Positions 1-8,280 of a stretch of DNA of 48,049 nt are shown in pieces. Position 1 is the stretch's first letter, and each line of letters starts with the position of its first letter. The stretch is from JAOACQ01 sp049968515. Lineage in GTDB: Bacteria > Spirochaetota > Brevinematia > Brevinematales > JAOACQ01. The stretch lies in NCBI GenBank assembly GCA_049968515.1, contig JBMFQR010000015.1, forward strand, positions 1 to 48,049, read 5' to 3'. Made by a program: the position numbers and the translations under genes. Below the pieces are notes generated by a model. The model was not told where the DNA came from and made no database searches. It was given only the letters and a program-made list of their open reading frames with translations.

Positions 1-164
1 TGAAGAGGTAGAGAAGATAAAAAACAGTTGAAAGTTTAAAGTTGGAAATAATAGTGAAGCTGGAGATTAAAGACGAATCTTTTTGTTTAACATTTTGCCG
101 TTTAGACTGATTTTTCGCAAGGATTAGTACAGATGAAACGGATTGATATATTTTAACGAGCAAT

Positions 165-314
165 TTAGCGGAGGCGACGTAGGTCTTGTTGGTGAGCAAA
201 AGGAATTAACGCCCGACCTGTCCGAACCCGCTCCTTGTTTTGAGTTGTTGTAGCTACTGTGCCGGATATTGCGTTTTTACCATACACCCGGTATGCGTCT
301 ATACAAACTGCCAT
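165..314 (-). other. G+C-rich island with a 49-codon ORF, possible ncRNA or mobile-element remnant
   Basis: Bases about 160-320 are close to half G+C by eye, while the surrounding spacer is strongly AT-rich. In AT-rich genomes such patches are often structured RNAs or foreign pieces. The minus strand carries a 49-codon ORF starting with ATG at 314 and rich in Arg and Gln (it ends DLRRLR). No ribosome binding site is evident and I do not recognise the peptide. I could not fold the region into a known RNA family. The rest of 1-402 shows no gene. Confidence 0.25.
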
Positions 315-402
315 TCAGTCAATAGATTTTTGAAAAATTTTTTGATATTATATTAAATTTTAAAGCGCCGGAAGATAAAAAAAGTTATTAAAGAGTCTCT
401 AT

Positions 403-675
403 TTATTCCCCAGAAAACTCATATTTGATAACCTTGCTCTTTGGAATATCGAAGTAGAAGAAAGAATAATTGGTGGTAATAGTGTTTGAAATACTGTTTG
501 TAGAAATATTTGTAAGTTCTCCCATTAAATAAAAGCATTCTTTCCCATTCCAGAGAAGTTTCGCATTAATGGTATTGGTAAGCAGCAGGGAAGTGGTGAA
601 ATCCTTTTCAAGTATGGTTAATTTAATATCCACACTGGATAATTTTATTACTGTAACTATAAAAAAATTTTGCAT
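403..675 (-). CDS. Small hypothetical protein (90 aa)
   Basis: A 90-residue ORF starting at ATG 675; a longer frame from TTG 711 has no better ribosome binding site. There is no signal peptide, membrane helix or motif I recognise. The composition is Asn/Thr/Ser-rich with alternating hydrophobic residues, suggesting a small beta-rich domain. It has some flavour of cyclophilin-like small proteins, but the diagnostic Gly-Asp-Glu-Ile-Tyr-Phe type motif is absent. It lies divergently to the nuclease gene at 746. It may be a real orphan gene or a chance ORF in non-coding DNA. Confidence 0.3.
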   Translation of the reverse strand: MQNFFIVTVIKLSSVDIKLTILEKDFTTSLLLTNTINAKLLWNGKECFYLMGELTNISTNSISNTITTNYSFFYFDIPKSKVIKYEFSGE

Positions 676-745
676 TTTTATCCGTTTCGTTATATACTTC
701 ACAAGGAGCAAATATTTGTAATTTTAATTAAAAATTGGAGGTAAA

Positions 746-2407
746 ATGTTAAAATTTTTAGAGGTAAAATCCTTCAAAAAGCTGGATTTTTCAATTGATT
801 TCAATAATAGAGCAGTATTATTTGTCGGTCCAAATAACTCAGGAAAGACTTCCGCTCTTCAGGCCATAGCATTCTGGGAATATGGACTGAAAAAGTGGTT
901 TTCGCAGAGGCTTGAGAAGACTTCCAGAGCCAGCAAAAGAACAGGGGTGGTTATTAACAGGAAGGATATTTTTGATATCCCGGTACCTTCGTTAAAAAAT
1001 CTCTGGAAAGATATGAATGTTAGGGAATTGACCAGAAATGGAAAATTATCCACCAAAAACATTTTAATAAAAATATCAGTTAGAGGAAGATCCACTGAAA
1101 ACAAGGAATGGGATGTTGAACTTGGTTTTGATTTTGCAAACTCAGAAACCTGTTATGTAAGAATACTGGATGAAAACGAAAATTTGGCTGAAAGTATAAA
1201 ACTTGCCTTAAAGGAAAATATTGTTTACCTTCCACCAATTTCTGGATTATCATCAGAAGAATACAAACTCGAAATGGGGACAATTAAAACCTTCATAGGA
1301 CAGGGGAAAACAGCAGATGTTTTGAGAAACCTTTGCTGGTATGTGTATAAAGATGAAAAAAACTCACAAAAGTGGGAAAATCTTGTAAAGACAATAGAAA
1401 AAATGTTTGGCGTTCAATTAAAGGAACCAGTGCTTTATGAAACTGGTCGGATAGAAGTAAAGTACAGAGAAGGCAGAAATGAGTTTGATCTCATTAATCT
1501 CGGAAGAGGTGTACATCAAGTAATTTTGCTATTATCATATATGTATGCCAATGGAGGCACTGTAATTCTTATAGATGAACCTGATGCTCATCTTGAGGTG
1601 TTAAGGCAAAAAGAGATTTTCAGATTTTTATACGATGAGGCTTTAAAAAATAATTCTCAGATTATAATTGCCACACATTCTGAGGCTGTATTGAATGAGG
1701 CTATAGAAAAAGCAGACATTGTAGCATTTACAGGTGTTCCTCATCTCGTAAAGAGCACAACTCCTGTTTTGAAATCTCTCATTCAGTTTGGTTTTGAAAA
1801 TTATTTATTTGCTGAGCAGAAAAAGTGGGTATTATATCTTGAGGGCACAACTGACTTATCTTTTTTGCAAAGCTTTGCGAAAAAATTAAATCACCCTGCT
1901 ACTGAATTGCTGAAAAACCCTTTTGTATATTATGTAATGAATCAACCTAATAAAGCAAGAGAACACTTTTTTACCTTAAAAGATGCTTTTCCAGATTTAA
2001 AAGGAATTGCCATCTTTGACAACATTGGAGAAGAAAGGCTGCAGAGAGGAGGTGATCTGATTGAAATTCAGTGGGAAAGGAACGAAATAGAAAACTATCT
2101 TCTGTTGCCGGAAGTTCTCGAAAGATATTTTGATGAACCAGAAAATCTATTTTCCTCCAGAGTTATGGAAATAGTTAGAATGGAAATTCCTCCTGCTGCT
2201 CTTAAAGATAAAAATCATGAATGGTGGACAAAAACAAAAATTAGCGAGTGGCTGGAGAGTGTTTTAAGAAAAATTAAAGAAGAAACCTCTTTAACACCAC
2301 TTAACAAGGGAGAGTATTATCAACTTGTAGAAGAAATGAAACCAGAAGAGATTCATCAGGATGTGAAGAATGTACTTGATAAAATTTTGAAAGTGGCATC
2401 AAGTTAA
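746..2407 (+). CDS. OLD-family ATP-dependent nuclease (AAA ATPase + TOPRIM)
   Basis: A 553-residue protein of the overcoming-lysogenisation-defect type. The N-terminal ABC/AAA ATPase has a Walker A GPNNSGKTS at residues 28-36, a signature-like LGRGVHQV near 250, a Walker B VILIDEPDAH near 272-281, and the switch histidine in IIIATHSEAV near 306. The C-terminal TOPRIM part has the acidic LEGTTD near 366 and AIFDNIG near 422. Known relatives cleave DNA in a metal-dependent way, and several act in phage defence. The start is set by a clear GGAGG site just before ATG 746. No GajB-type helicase, reverse transcriptase or other partner gene lies downstream, so this looks like a solitary class 1 type enzyme. 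Function is inferred from the fold. Confidence 0.85.
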   Translation: MLKFLEVKSFKKLDFSIDFNNRAVLFVGPNNSGKTSALQAIAFWEYGLKKWFSQRLEKTSRASKRTGVVINRKDIFDIPVPSLKNLWKDMNVRELTRNGKLSTKNILIKISVRGRSTENKEWDVELGFDFANSETCYVRILDENENLAESIKLALKENIVYLPPISGLSSEEYKLEMGTIKTFIGQGKTADVLRNLCWYVYKDEKNSQKWENLVKTIEKMFGVQLKEPVLYETGRIEVKYREGRNEFDLINLGRGVHQVILLLSYMYANGGTVILIDEPDAHLEVLRQKEIFRFLYDEALKNNSQIIIATHSEAVLNEAIEKADIVAFTGVPHLVKSTTPVLKSLIQFGFENYLFAEQKKWVLYLEGTTDLSFLQSFAKKLNHPATELLKNPFVYYVMNQPNKAREHFFTLKDAFPDLKGIAIFDNIGEERLQRGGDLIEIQWERNEIENYLLLPEVLERYFDEPENLFSSRVMEIVRMEIPPAALKDKNHEWWTKTKISEWLESVLRKIKEETSLTPLNKGEYYQLVEEMKPEEIHQDVKNVLDKILKVASS

Positions 2408-2573
2408 TTTATTTTTTTATGGTACTTAACTTCTTAAATTAAACAGAAACAATCAACCTTTTTGTGCTAACAGAATTTACTTATATTATTAGTGATTAAA
2501 TAGCAATGGATTATGTTTTTTTCTTGATAAATTAAAGCTAAAAGAGTTATAATTACTCTTGCGAAGTTTGCAT

Positions 2574-2732
2574 ATGTTTCCAAAACTTATTCACACAATA
2601 CTTGCTCTCCAAAAGAATAAAATCACAGAGTACTATGTCTACATACGTCTTGCTAAACTAACAAAGGATGAGAATAATGCTAAAGTTTTAAGAGAAATAG
2701 CAGAAACAAAGAAGAGTAATGCTTTGTTCTGG
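2574..2732 (+). pseudogene. Truncated VIT1/CCC1-type ferritin-like N-terminal domain
   Basis: An open frame of 52 codons reads like the rubrerythrin-like N-terminal domain of VIT1/CCC1-family proteins: a QKN-ITEYYVY helix, RLAKLTKDENN, then LREIAE. It stops after ALFW, where family members run on into the second half of the domain and a membrane transporter part. Expected diiron ligands are replaced: the Glu of QKNEIT is Lys, and the E..H near the end is K..N. No good ribosome binding site precedes it. I read it as a decayed fragment rather than a working gene. It fills most of the 339-base space between the nuclease and the GH57 gene; I see nothing else there. Confidence 0.6.
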
Positions 2733-2849
2733 TAGAGCTAGAAAAACTAAATTATTTCTTCCACTCCTATGTTGAATTTTCTGGCAAGTTCAAGCAGTAA
2801 TTTTACCTCATTTCTTTTCAAATGGTCTCTGTTTTTTGAAACCTCTTTT
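2722..2849 (-). repeat. Copy A of a 128-bp dispersed inverted duplication (GH57 gene end)
   Basis: This stretch covers the last codons of the GH57 gene plus about 25 bases beyond its stop. Its reverse complement recurs at 24041-24168 with 122 of 128 positions identical by my alignment and no gaps. Copy A keeps the intact reading frame, so it is the source copy. Confidence 0.9.
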
Positions 2850-5356
2850 ATTTTCTCAAAGATAAGATTTTGAATTTCGTATTTTTCAAAATCAATTCCG
2901 GAAAGATTTGCAATATCTATAATCTTATCAAGCTTTTTTAAAGTAGAAACTTCAAGCTTAATAATTGCATCTTCCATATTTTCAGTCACAAAATTTCTGA
3001 TTACTGGAAGAATATCCGCATAATTGAGTTCGAGCTCAGCCTTTTTAGAGATTGAAATTGTCCTTATCAAAAGTGAAAAATCGTATTTTTCTATATCGAC
3101 ACTTTCTATCTTTGCAACCTCTTGTAAAACAAAGTTGTTCAAAAGCTCCCTTACAACCAGCCGGTGTGTTTCTGGAATGTGAATCTTTAGCTCCCCATAT
3201 AACTCGATGACGTCAAGATATGACAAAAATTCACTTTTTGAAAATTCAACAAACTTATGAAGCTTTTTCATCTTGTCGTTGAAAAGATATCTTAAAAAAA
3301 CTTCTCTCGCATCCTGAGAAATATCCCTCAGAGTATAATAACTACCCAGAAAATCCTTTAATTCCTGAAGCAAATTATTACTTGAATCCTTTACTATCTT
3401 ATCAATGTATTTCAAAAAATAGCTGTCCTTGTATTTTTTCACAAATCCATAATAATTCCTATCAAAAAATACAACAAGCAAAATATGTGTCCTCTTTTCT
3501 CCAGTCAATGTATTTATGCTTTCAAGTAGATATCTTTCTACATTAAAGGAGTTTTTCAAAAAGCTTTTATGTTCCTGAATATTTATTCTGTAGTAATAAT
3601 ACAAGTCACTTTTCTCCTTATTATTTTGAGAACTCTTTAGCCTCAAAACATACTCAAAAAGTATCCTTTCAAGATTAAGATAATTCTTTTCTACAATGTC
3701 TTCAAATATAATTCTACCATTTTCATATTCTGGAATATTGCTCTTTGCTTTTGAAAGTATCTGCAAAAACTCTTTCTTAACATCCTCATCAAAAACGCCA
3801 TCCATTAGAAATAAAAGCTGGTTGGCATATTTTAAATTCTGGATTGTTTCTATTCCTGAAATATCGGCAAAGAACCAGCCACAACTCGTATACATCAGTA
3901 ATTCCATATGTAAAGCCTCAAAGAATTTCAAAATTTTGACTCTTATTTCCTCAGAGACACTAAAATTGAGNNNNNNNNNNNNNNNNNNNNNNNNNNNNNN
4001 NNNNNNNNNNNNNNNNNNNNNNNNNNNNNNNNNNNNNNNNNNNNNNNNNNNNNNNNNNNNNNNNNNNNNCATCAGTAATTCCATATGTAAAGCCTCAAAG
4101 AATTTCAAAATTTTGACTCTTATTTCCTCAGAGACACTAAAATTGAGGTGCTTTTTAAGAAATTCATCTATTCTCTTTTCTCTCTCCCTGAAGTCTTCCG
4201 TGTATACCACATCTATGTAATTATTCCTTGCATGCCATATATCAGCAAGATAATTATTCAAAAATTGCTCTGCTTTATCAAACAATCTATCCCTTAAGAA
4301 ATCAAACGCATTTCTTAGAGGCTCTCTCCACTTTTGATTCCATCCCTCCTTCCCTCCAGTAGAACAACCACAATCCTTTCTCCATCTATCAACCCCATGA
4401 ACACAGCTCCAGGATGTCCCGAGTCCATCATTACCCTTCTTAAGTCTCACATAGTCAGAGGGTGGGTGCTTCTCAAGAAAATTTGCATAATTTGTAAAAG
4501 TAAACTCATTTCTTGCCCTGTTTTCATAAATCAATCTTGAAAGACACATATCCCCGAAAGGCTCATGATGGCCATAGACCTCTCCATCAGTTGCATAGTG
4601 AATAAGAGTAGAATTATTATACTTTAAAATTTCACCCCTCAGAAACTCTACATTTCTCAAAAGATGCTCAAAGCTTACCTTGGAAGCAAGTTCTTTGTAG
4701 TAGAAAAACACAGCAATCTTTCCATTTGATTCTTCTAAAAGATATGGCTTTGAAGGATCTATGCTCCCATCCGAAACATCATTCCATTTTTTATTATCCG
4801 GGGAAACCTCTGCAGCCTGAAATGGAGATAGAATAATAAACTTTATACCGTATGCAATAAGAAATTCAACAACTTTATCATTGACTGCAGTTTCTGAAAG
4901 CCATATACCCTCTGAACTTCTTCCAAAATCTTTTTCAAAAGCCTTAAGCCCCCATTCTATCTCCGTAACAATATCTCTATCACAGGCAAGTGGAAGAATT
5001 ATATGATTATAGACCTGTGCAATTGCATTACCATGTCCATTATTTTTCTCTCTGCTATTATAATCTGCCTCAATTATCTTCTCATAAGTAGAGGGAGATT
5101 CTTTTTTCAACCATAGAAGCAGCGTCGGTCCAAAATTAAAACTGATATACTCATAGTTATTTATAATGTCTACAATCCTTCCCCTCTCATCAAGCACTCT
5201 TGAAGCTGCATTTGCAGCATAGCATTCCCTGTTTATTCTTTCATTCCAGTTTTTATAAGGAAAGGCTGAGACCTGCTTCTCTATCTTGAGGGAGTATGGT
5301 TCTTCACGTGGTGGCTGATAAAAATGCCCATGAATTATCAAAAATCTTTTGCTCAT
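2747..5356 (-). CDS. GH57 family glycoside hydrolase with DUF3536-type C-terminus
   Basis: A large cytoplasmic GH57 enzyme, likely acting on alpha-glucans or related polysaccharides. The N-terminal barrel shows the family histidines in HGHFYQPPRE (9-18), the nucleophile region GIWLSE with Glu155, and the acid/base region YATDGEVYGHHEP with Asp257. The rest is a long helical region typical of this large subfamily. The annotated length of 869 residues is inflated: a 99-N run is flanked by the same 78 bp on both sides, so 59 codons are artefact and the real protein should be about 810 residues. There is no signal peptide. The start ATG at 5356 overlaps the upstream ABC gene's stop by four bases (ATGA), which implies translational coupling. 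Exact substrate is unknown; a glycogen role would fit glgA at 34913, but that is inference. Confidence 0.85.
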   Translation of the reverse strand: MSKRFLIIHGHFYQPPREEPYSLKIEKQVSAFPYKNWNERINRECYAANAASRVLDERGRIVDIINNYEYISFNFGPTLLLWLKKESPSTYEKIIEADYNSREKNNGHGNAIAQVYNHIILPLACDRDIVTEIEWGLKAFEKDFGRSSEGIWLSETAVNDKVVEFLIAYGIKFIILSPFQAAEVSPDNKKWNDVSDGSIDPSKPYLLEESNGKIAVFFYYKELASKVSFEHLLRNVEFLRGEILKYNNSTLIHYATDGEVYGHHEPFGDMCLSRLIYENRARNEFTFTNYANFLEKHPPSDYVRLKKGNDGLGTSWSCVHGVDRWRKDCGCSTGGKEGWNQKWREPLRNAFDFLRDRLFDKAEQFLNNYLADIWHARNNYIDVVYTEDFREREKRIDEFLKKHLNFSVSEEIRVKILKFFEALHMELLMXXXXXXXXXXXXXXXXXXXXXXXXXXXXXXXXXLNFSVSEEIRVKILKFFEALHMELLMYTSCGWFFADISGIETIQNLKYANQLLFLMDGVFDEDVKKEFLQILSKAKSNIPEYENGRIIFEDIVEKNYLNLERILFEYVLRLKSSQNNKEKSDLYYYYRINIQEHKSFLKNSFNVERYLLESINTLTGEKRTHILLVVFFDRNYYGFVKKYKDSYFLKYIDKIVKDSSNNLLQELKDFLGSYYTLRDISQDAREVFLRYLFNDKMKKLHKFVEFSKSEFLSYLDVIELYGELKIHIPETHRLVVRELLNNFVLQEVAKIESVDIEKYDFSLLIRTISISKKAELELNYADILPVIRNFVTENMEDAIIKLEVSTLKKLDKIIDIANLSGIDFEKYEIQNLIFEKIKEVSKNRDHLKRNEVKLLLELARKFNIGVEEII
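3893..4147. other. Assembly gap with duplicated 78-bp flanks inside the GH57 gene
   Basis: Bases 3893-3970 and 4070-4147 are identical, with 99 N between them (3971-4069). The pattern is that of two contigs whose ends overlap but were scaffolded without merging. Removing one copy plus the Ns deletes 177 bases, exactly 59 codons, and leaves one continuous frame. Confidence 0.9.
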
Positions 5357-5512
5357 TTTCCCACCTCTTTGTGAAAGTAGTTTTCAAAATCTATGATGGC
5401 TTCAGGATAGACAAAATCTTCTCTTGCATGGGAGACAATTATAATTCCTCTTCTTCTGGAAAAATATTCAAGTAATATCTTAACCTTCTCTTTATTTTTC
5501 TTACTCAAAAAT
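5353..5512 (-). CDS. ABC-transporter ATPase, C-terminal fragment (5' part lost in gap)
   Basis: Only about 52 C-terminal residues are present, running out of the N gap. They read as the end of an ABC ATPase: a helix FLSKKNKEKVKILLEYF (after the D-loop), then RRRGIIIVSHA with the switch histidine, then a short AIIDF strand and tail. Walker A, Q-loop, signature and Walker B would lie in the missing sequence. The stop codon overlaps the GH57 start. The frame happens to run through the Ns into the upstream SurA-like gene, but the two parts belong to unrelated families and should be treated as separate genes. Confidence 0.55.
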
Positions 5513-5611
5513 NNNNNNNNNNNNNNNNNNNNNNNNNNNNNNNNNNNNNNNNNNNNNNNNNNNNNNNNNNNNNNNNNNNNNNNNNNNNNNNNNNNNNNNN
5601 NNNNNNNNNNN
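5513..5611. other. Assembly gap of 99 N with unique flanks (true size unknown)
   Basis: The flanking sequences are not duplicated. The gap must hide the end of the SurA-like gene and most of an ABC ATPase gene, so the real missing sequence is probably several hundred bases. Confidence 0.85.
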
Positions 5612-6186
5612 TATATATCCTGCTCAGCATATCTCTTTATCTGATCTGCCTTCATGCCAAGTTTCTCAAACTGAGCCCTGTTTCTGTTATAATACTCCTC
5701 AAGCTCAACCTTTGTTGGCTTAAAGACATTTTCATCCTTTGGTAGATTATTTTTCAGATAAAGCTGATAGATTGCCTGTCTTACAGCAGAGTTAATATAG
5801 AACTTTCCTTCATCAGTTTTATGAATTCCATCCTGCAAGGCTTTAATTGTCAGAATGTACTGTGCCTGAAGGTTCTCAAGAAACTGATACTTCAAGACGC
5901 TTTCATTAGGAAGATTTAACCTTTGAGATTCCGGTACCTGAGAAAGAAAAAGTTTGTATCCCTGCTCAAATTCACTCTTTCTTATCGCATAGCCATCAAT
6001 CTTCACAAGCCAGTCATCCTTAACAGAATCAGCCTTCGGTGGATAAAGTGAAATACTACCCTCACCAGCCACAACGCCTTTTTTAGAAATGCTGGTAATC
6101 AAAAAAGCTGCCCCTACACCTATTGCCAGTCCACAAACAAAGGAAACTACCACAAACAACCAGAAATTACTACTTTTTTCAGACAT
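5612..6186 (-). CDS. Membrane-anchored SurA-like chaperone/PPIase, N-terminal part
   Basis: About 190 residues before the gap. A short basic/polar N-terminus is followed by one membrane helix (residues about 9-32), which places the rest in the periplasm. Residues about 58-190 resemble the SurA/PrsA N-terminal chaperone domain: VKIDGYAIRKSEFEQGY, then long amphipathic helices with YNRNRAQFEKLG. Family members normally continue into a parvulin-type prolyl isomerase domain, which would fall in the gap if present. The role would be outer-membrane or secreted protein folding. It starts at ATG 6186 and heads the group with the ABC ATPase and GH57 genes. Confidence 0.65.
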
Positions 6187-6423
6187 ATACGTACTCCAGT
6201 TTTTAAGAATTATAATAATCTAAAGTAAAAAAAATAAAAAATCAAATTTTTAGATAGACCGGGCATTAAAGATATTCTGGTATTTTCTTTGGCAACATCA
6301 GGACATCTCTATTTCTATACTTTCTATATAAAAAATAACAGTTAGAGTTAAAATAAATTCAAAAATACTTGAAATTTTAAAATATCTGAAACATAATATT
6401 TTTATAAAAAAATTCTTTAAAAA

Positions 6424-6454
6424 TTGCATTTTAAATGACAAAGTAGTGTATAAT
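6424..6454 (+). promoter_or_regulatory. Putative promoter of the HD-domain gene
   Basis: A perfect -10 TATAAT at 6449-6454 has a TTGCAT at 6424-6429 upstream, with a 19-base spacer that is longer than ideal. The -10 lies 22 bases before the ATG at 6477, which has its own AGGAGG site. The rest of the 290-base spacer 6187-6476 is AT-rich without a gene. Confidence 0.35.
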
Positions 6455-6476
6455 AATTAGGAATCAGGAGGATTTT

Positions 6477-7409
6477 ATGAATATTAAGAATGTTCAATTG
6501 TCCCAGATTCTCGATAACACAAGGCTGGTAAAGGTTCTACAGGAGGTAGAAAATATTTTCTGCAGCTGGTATTCGGAAAAGTTCTTTGAGAAAATCAGAA
6601 AGGCTTTTCAATTAACATATCTTCTCTTTAACGGTAAGTTCCCCGGTTATAAGGAGTGCAATACTGAATATCACGACTTTGGTCATACAGTGGATGCATT
6701 AATTGCTGCTGTCAGGATACTTGATGGCTATAACTTCTCAGTGAAAATAATAAGTTTAAACACTGCAAGAAATCTTATACTTGCCTGCCTTTTGCATGAT
6801 ACTGGTTACATTCAGGAAAAGGACGATAATGAGGGAACAGGAGCAAAATATACAAAAAATCATGTTGAAAGAAGCATCTCATTTCTTCATAAAAACAGGG
6901 ATTTCTTTTCGATTACTGCGGAAGAAGCTGAAGATATCTCAAACTATATTTCATCAACCGGTTTAAATGTAGAATGGGAAAAAATAAAGTTTAAAAGCCA
7001 AGAAGAGCGAATAGCAGGTTCAATAATGGGCACGGCTGATTTGCTCGGTCAGATGGCAGACAGAAAATATTTAGAGAAGCTTCTGTTTCTTTACTATGAG
7101 TTCAAGGAAGCTGGCATTCCGGGATACAACACAGAATTTGATATTTTGAGAAAAACCCTCGATTTTTACAAGGTTACAAAAGAAAGACTTGATAATACTT
7201 TGATGAGAGTATATCAGTATGTTGAGGAGCATTTCAAAAAAAGATACAATATTCCTTACAACCTCTATCTGATTGCTATAGAAAGACATATTGAATATAT
7301 TAAGAGAATTATGGACGACCATAGCACAAACTTCAGGAAAAAGCTAAAAAGGCTTGACCTCGAAACAATTGAGAAAAGATATAAAGCACAATATTCAATG
7401 TTAGGCTGA
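6477..7409 (+). CDS. HD-domain metal-dependent phosphohydrolase
   Basis: A 310-residue soluble protein with an HD-type metal site: EYHDFGH (His66, His70), CLLHDTGY (His107-Asp108) and a later TADLLGQMAD with Asp188. The order and spacing resemble the catalytic domains of eukaryotic-type cyclic nucleotide phosphodiesterases and related bacterial HD proteins. The actual substrate, nucleotide or other phosphate ester, cannot be told from sequence. A strong AGGAGG site precedes ATG 6477. The gene is a single unit that converges with purU, with only four bases between the stop codons. Confidence 0.7.
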   Translation: MNIKNVQLSQILDNTRLVKVLQEVENIFCSWYSEKFFEKIRKAFQLTYLLFNGKFPGYKECNTEYHDFGHTVDALIAAVRILDGYNFSVKIISLNTARNLILACLLHDTGYIQEKDDNEGTGAKYTKNHVERSISFLHKNRDFFSITAEEAEDISNYISSTGLNVEWEKIKFKSQEERIAGSIMGTADLLGQMADRKYLEKLLFLYYEFKEAGIPGYNTEFDILRKTLDFYKVTKERLDNTLMRVYQYVEEHFKKRYNIPYNLYLIAIERHIEYIKRIMDDHSTNFRKKLKRLDLETIEKRYKAQYSMLG

Positions 7410-7413
7410 TAAA

Positions 7414-8277
7414 TCAATCAAATATAACAGTGCGGTTTTCAAAAACAAGAATTTTGTTCTCAAGATGATACTTTACTGCCCTTGCAAGAACAATTTTTTC
7501 CAGTTCTTTTCCTTTTCTGATAAAGTCATCAAGGGAATCCCTATGGCTTACTGATACTACATCCTGTGCAATAATAGGCCCATTATCAAGTTCCTCTGTA
7601 ACATAATGGCTGGTAGCACCTATGAGTTTAACCCCCCTTCTATAAGCCTGAAGATATGGCTTTGCCCCAACAAACGCAGGTAAAAATGAATGATGTATGT
7701 TTATTATCCTATTTCTGTAATTACCAACAAAATTGCCAGTTAATATCTGCATATACCTTGCAAGTACAATAAAGTCTATATTATACTTTTTTAAAAGTTC
7801 AAGTTGCTTTAATTCGGTCGTTATCTTATTCTCTGGGGTAACTTCAAAATGGTAGAAATCAACACCAAAGTAGTCTGCTACTGGCCTCAAATAATTGTGA
7901 TTACTTATAATCAAAGGCACTTCAACCTGAAATTCTCCCGAAGCCTTTCTCAACAAAATTTCATAAAGGCAGTGGTCAAACTTTGACACCATTATTGCCA
8001 TTCTTAAAACCTCGTCAGAAAAGTGTATTTCTACCTTCATATCAAATTTTTTGGCAATGGAAGAAAATTCTGATAAAATTGAATCTCTTGGGATTTTAAA
8101 ACCATCAAGTTCCCATTCTATTCTCATAAAGAATGTGTTTGTCTCAAAGTCTGTATGCTGATCCGAATGAATTATATTACCATTATTCTTATATATAAAA
8201 TTTGAGATTTCAGCCACAATACCCTTCCGGTCAGGGCAGCTTAAGAGTAAAATGGCAGTTTTTCTCTTATCACTCAT
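7414..8277 (-). CDS. purU: Formyltetrahydrofolate deformylase
   Basis: This 287-residue enzyme hydrolyses 10-formyl-THF to formate and THF, balancing one-carbon pools and supplying formate for purine synthesis. An N-terminal ACT domain (about 1-85, starting with LLSCPDRKGIVAEISNFI) is followed by the formyltransferase fold. The catalytic Asn-His-Asp triad is visible as Asn193 and His195 in INIHHSFLPAF and Asp231 in ELDNGPIIAQDV. The length matches the family. It is the last gene of an apparent operon with the oxidoreductase (three bases upstream) and DedA, an unusual partnership. Confidence 0.93.
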   Translation of the reverse strand: MSDKRKTAILLLSCPDRKGIVAEISNFIYKNNGNIIHSDQHTDFETNTFFMRIEWELDGFKIPRDSILSEFSSIAKKFDMKVEIHFSDEVLRMAIMVSKFDHCLYEILLRKASGEFQVEVPLIISNHNYLRPVADYFGVDFYHFEVTPENKITTELKQLELLKKYNIDFIVLARYMQILTGNFVGNYRNRIINIHHSFLPAFVGAKPYLQAYRRGVKLIGATSHYVTEELDNGPIIAQDVVSVSHRDSLDDFIRKGKELEKIVLARAVKYHLENKILVFENRTVIFD

Positions 8278-8280
8278 CTA

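Noticed and set aside
746..2407. Gabija (GajA) defence system
   Set aside because: No GajB-type helicase follows; the next sequence is a decayed ferritin-like fragment and an opposite-strand gene.
3696..4220. A 174-codon plus-strand ORF with two repeated blocks
   Set aside because: It is antisense to the GH57 gene, and its repeat is only the duplicated contig end around the Ns.
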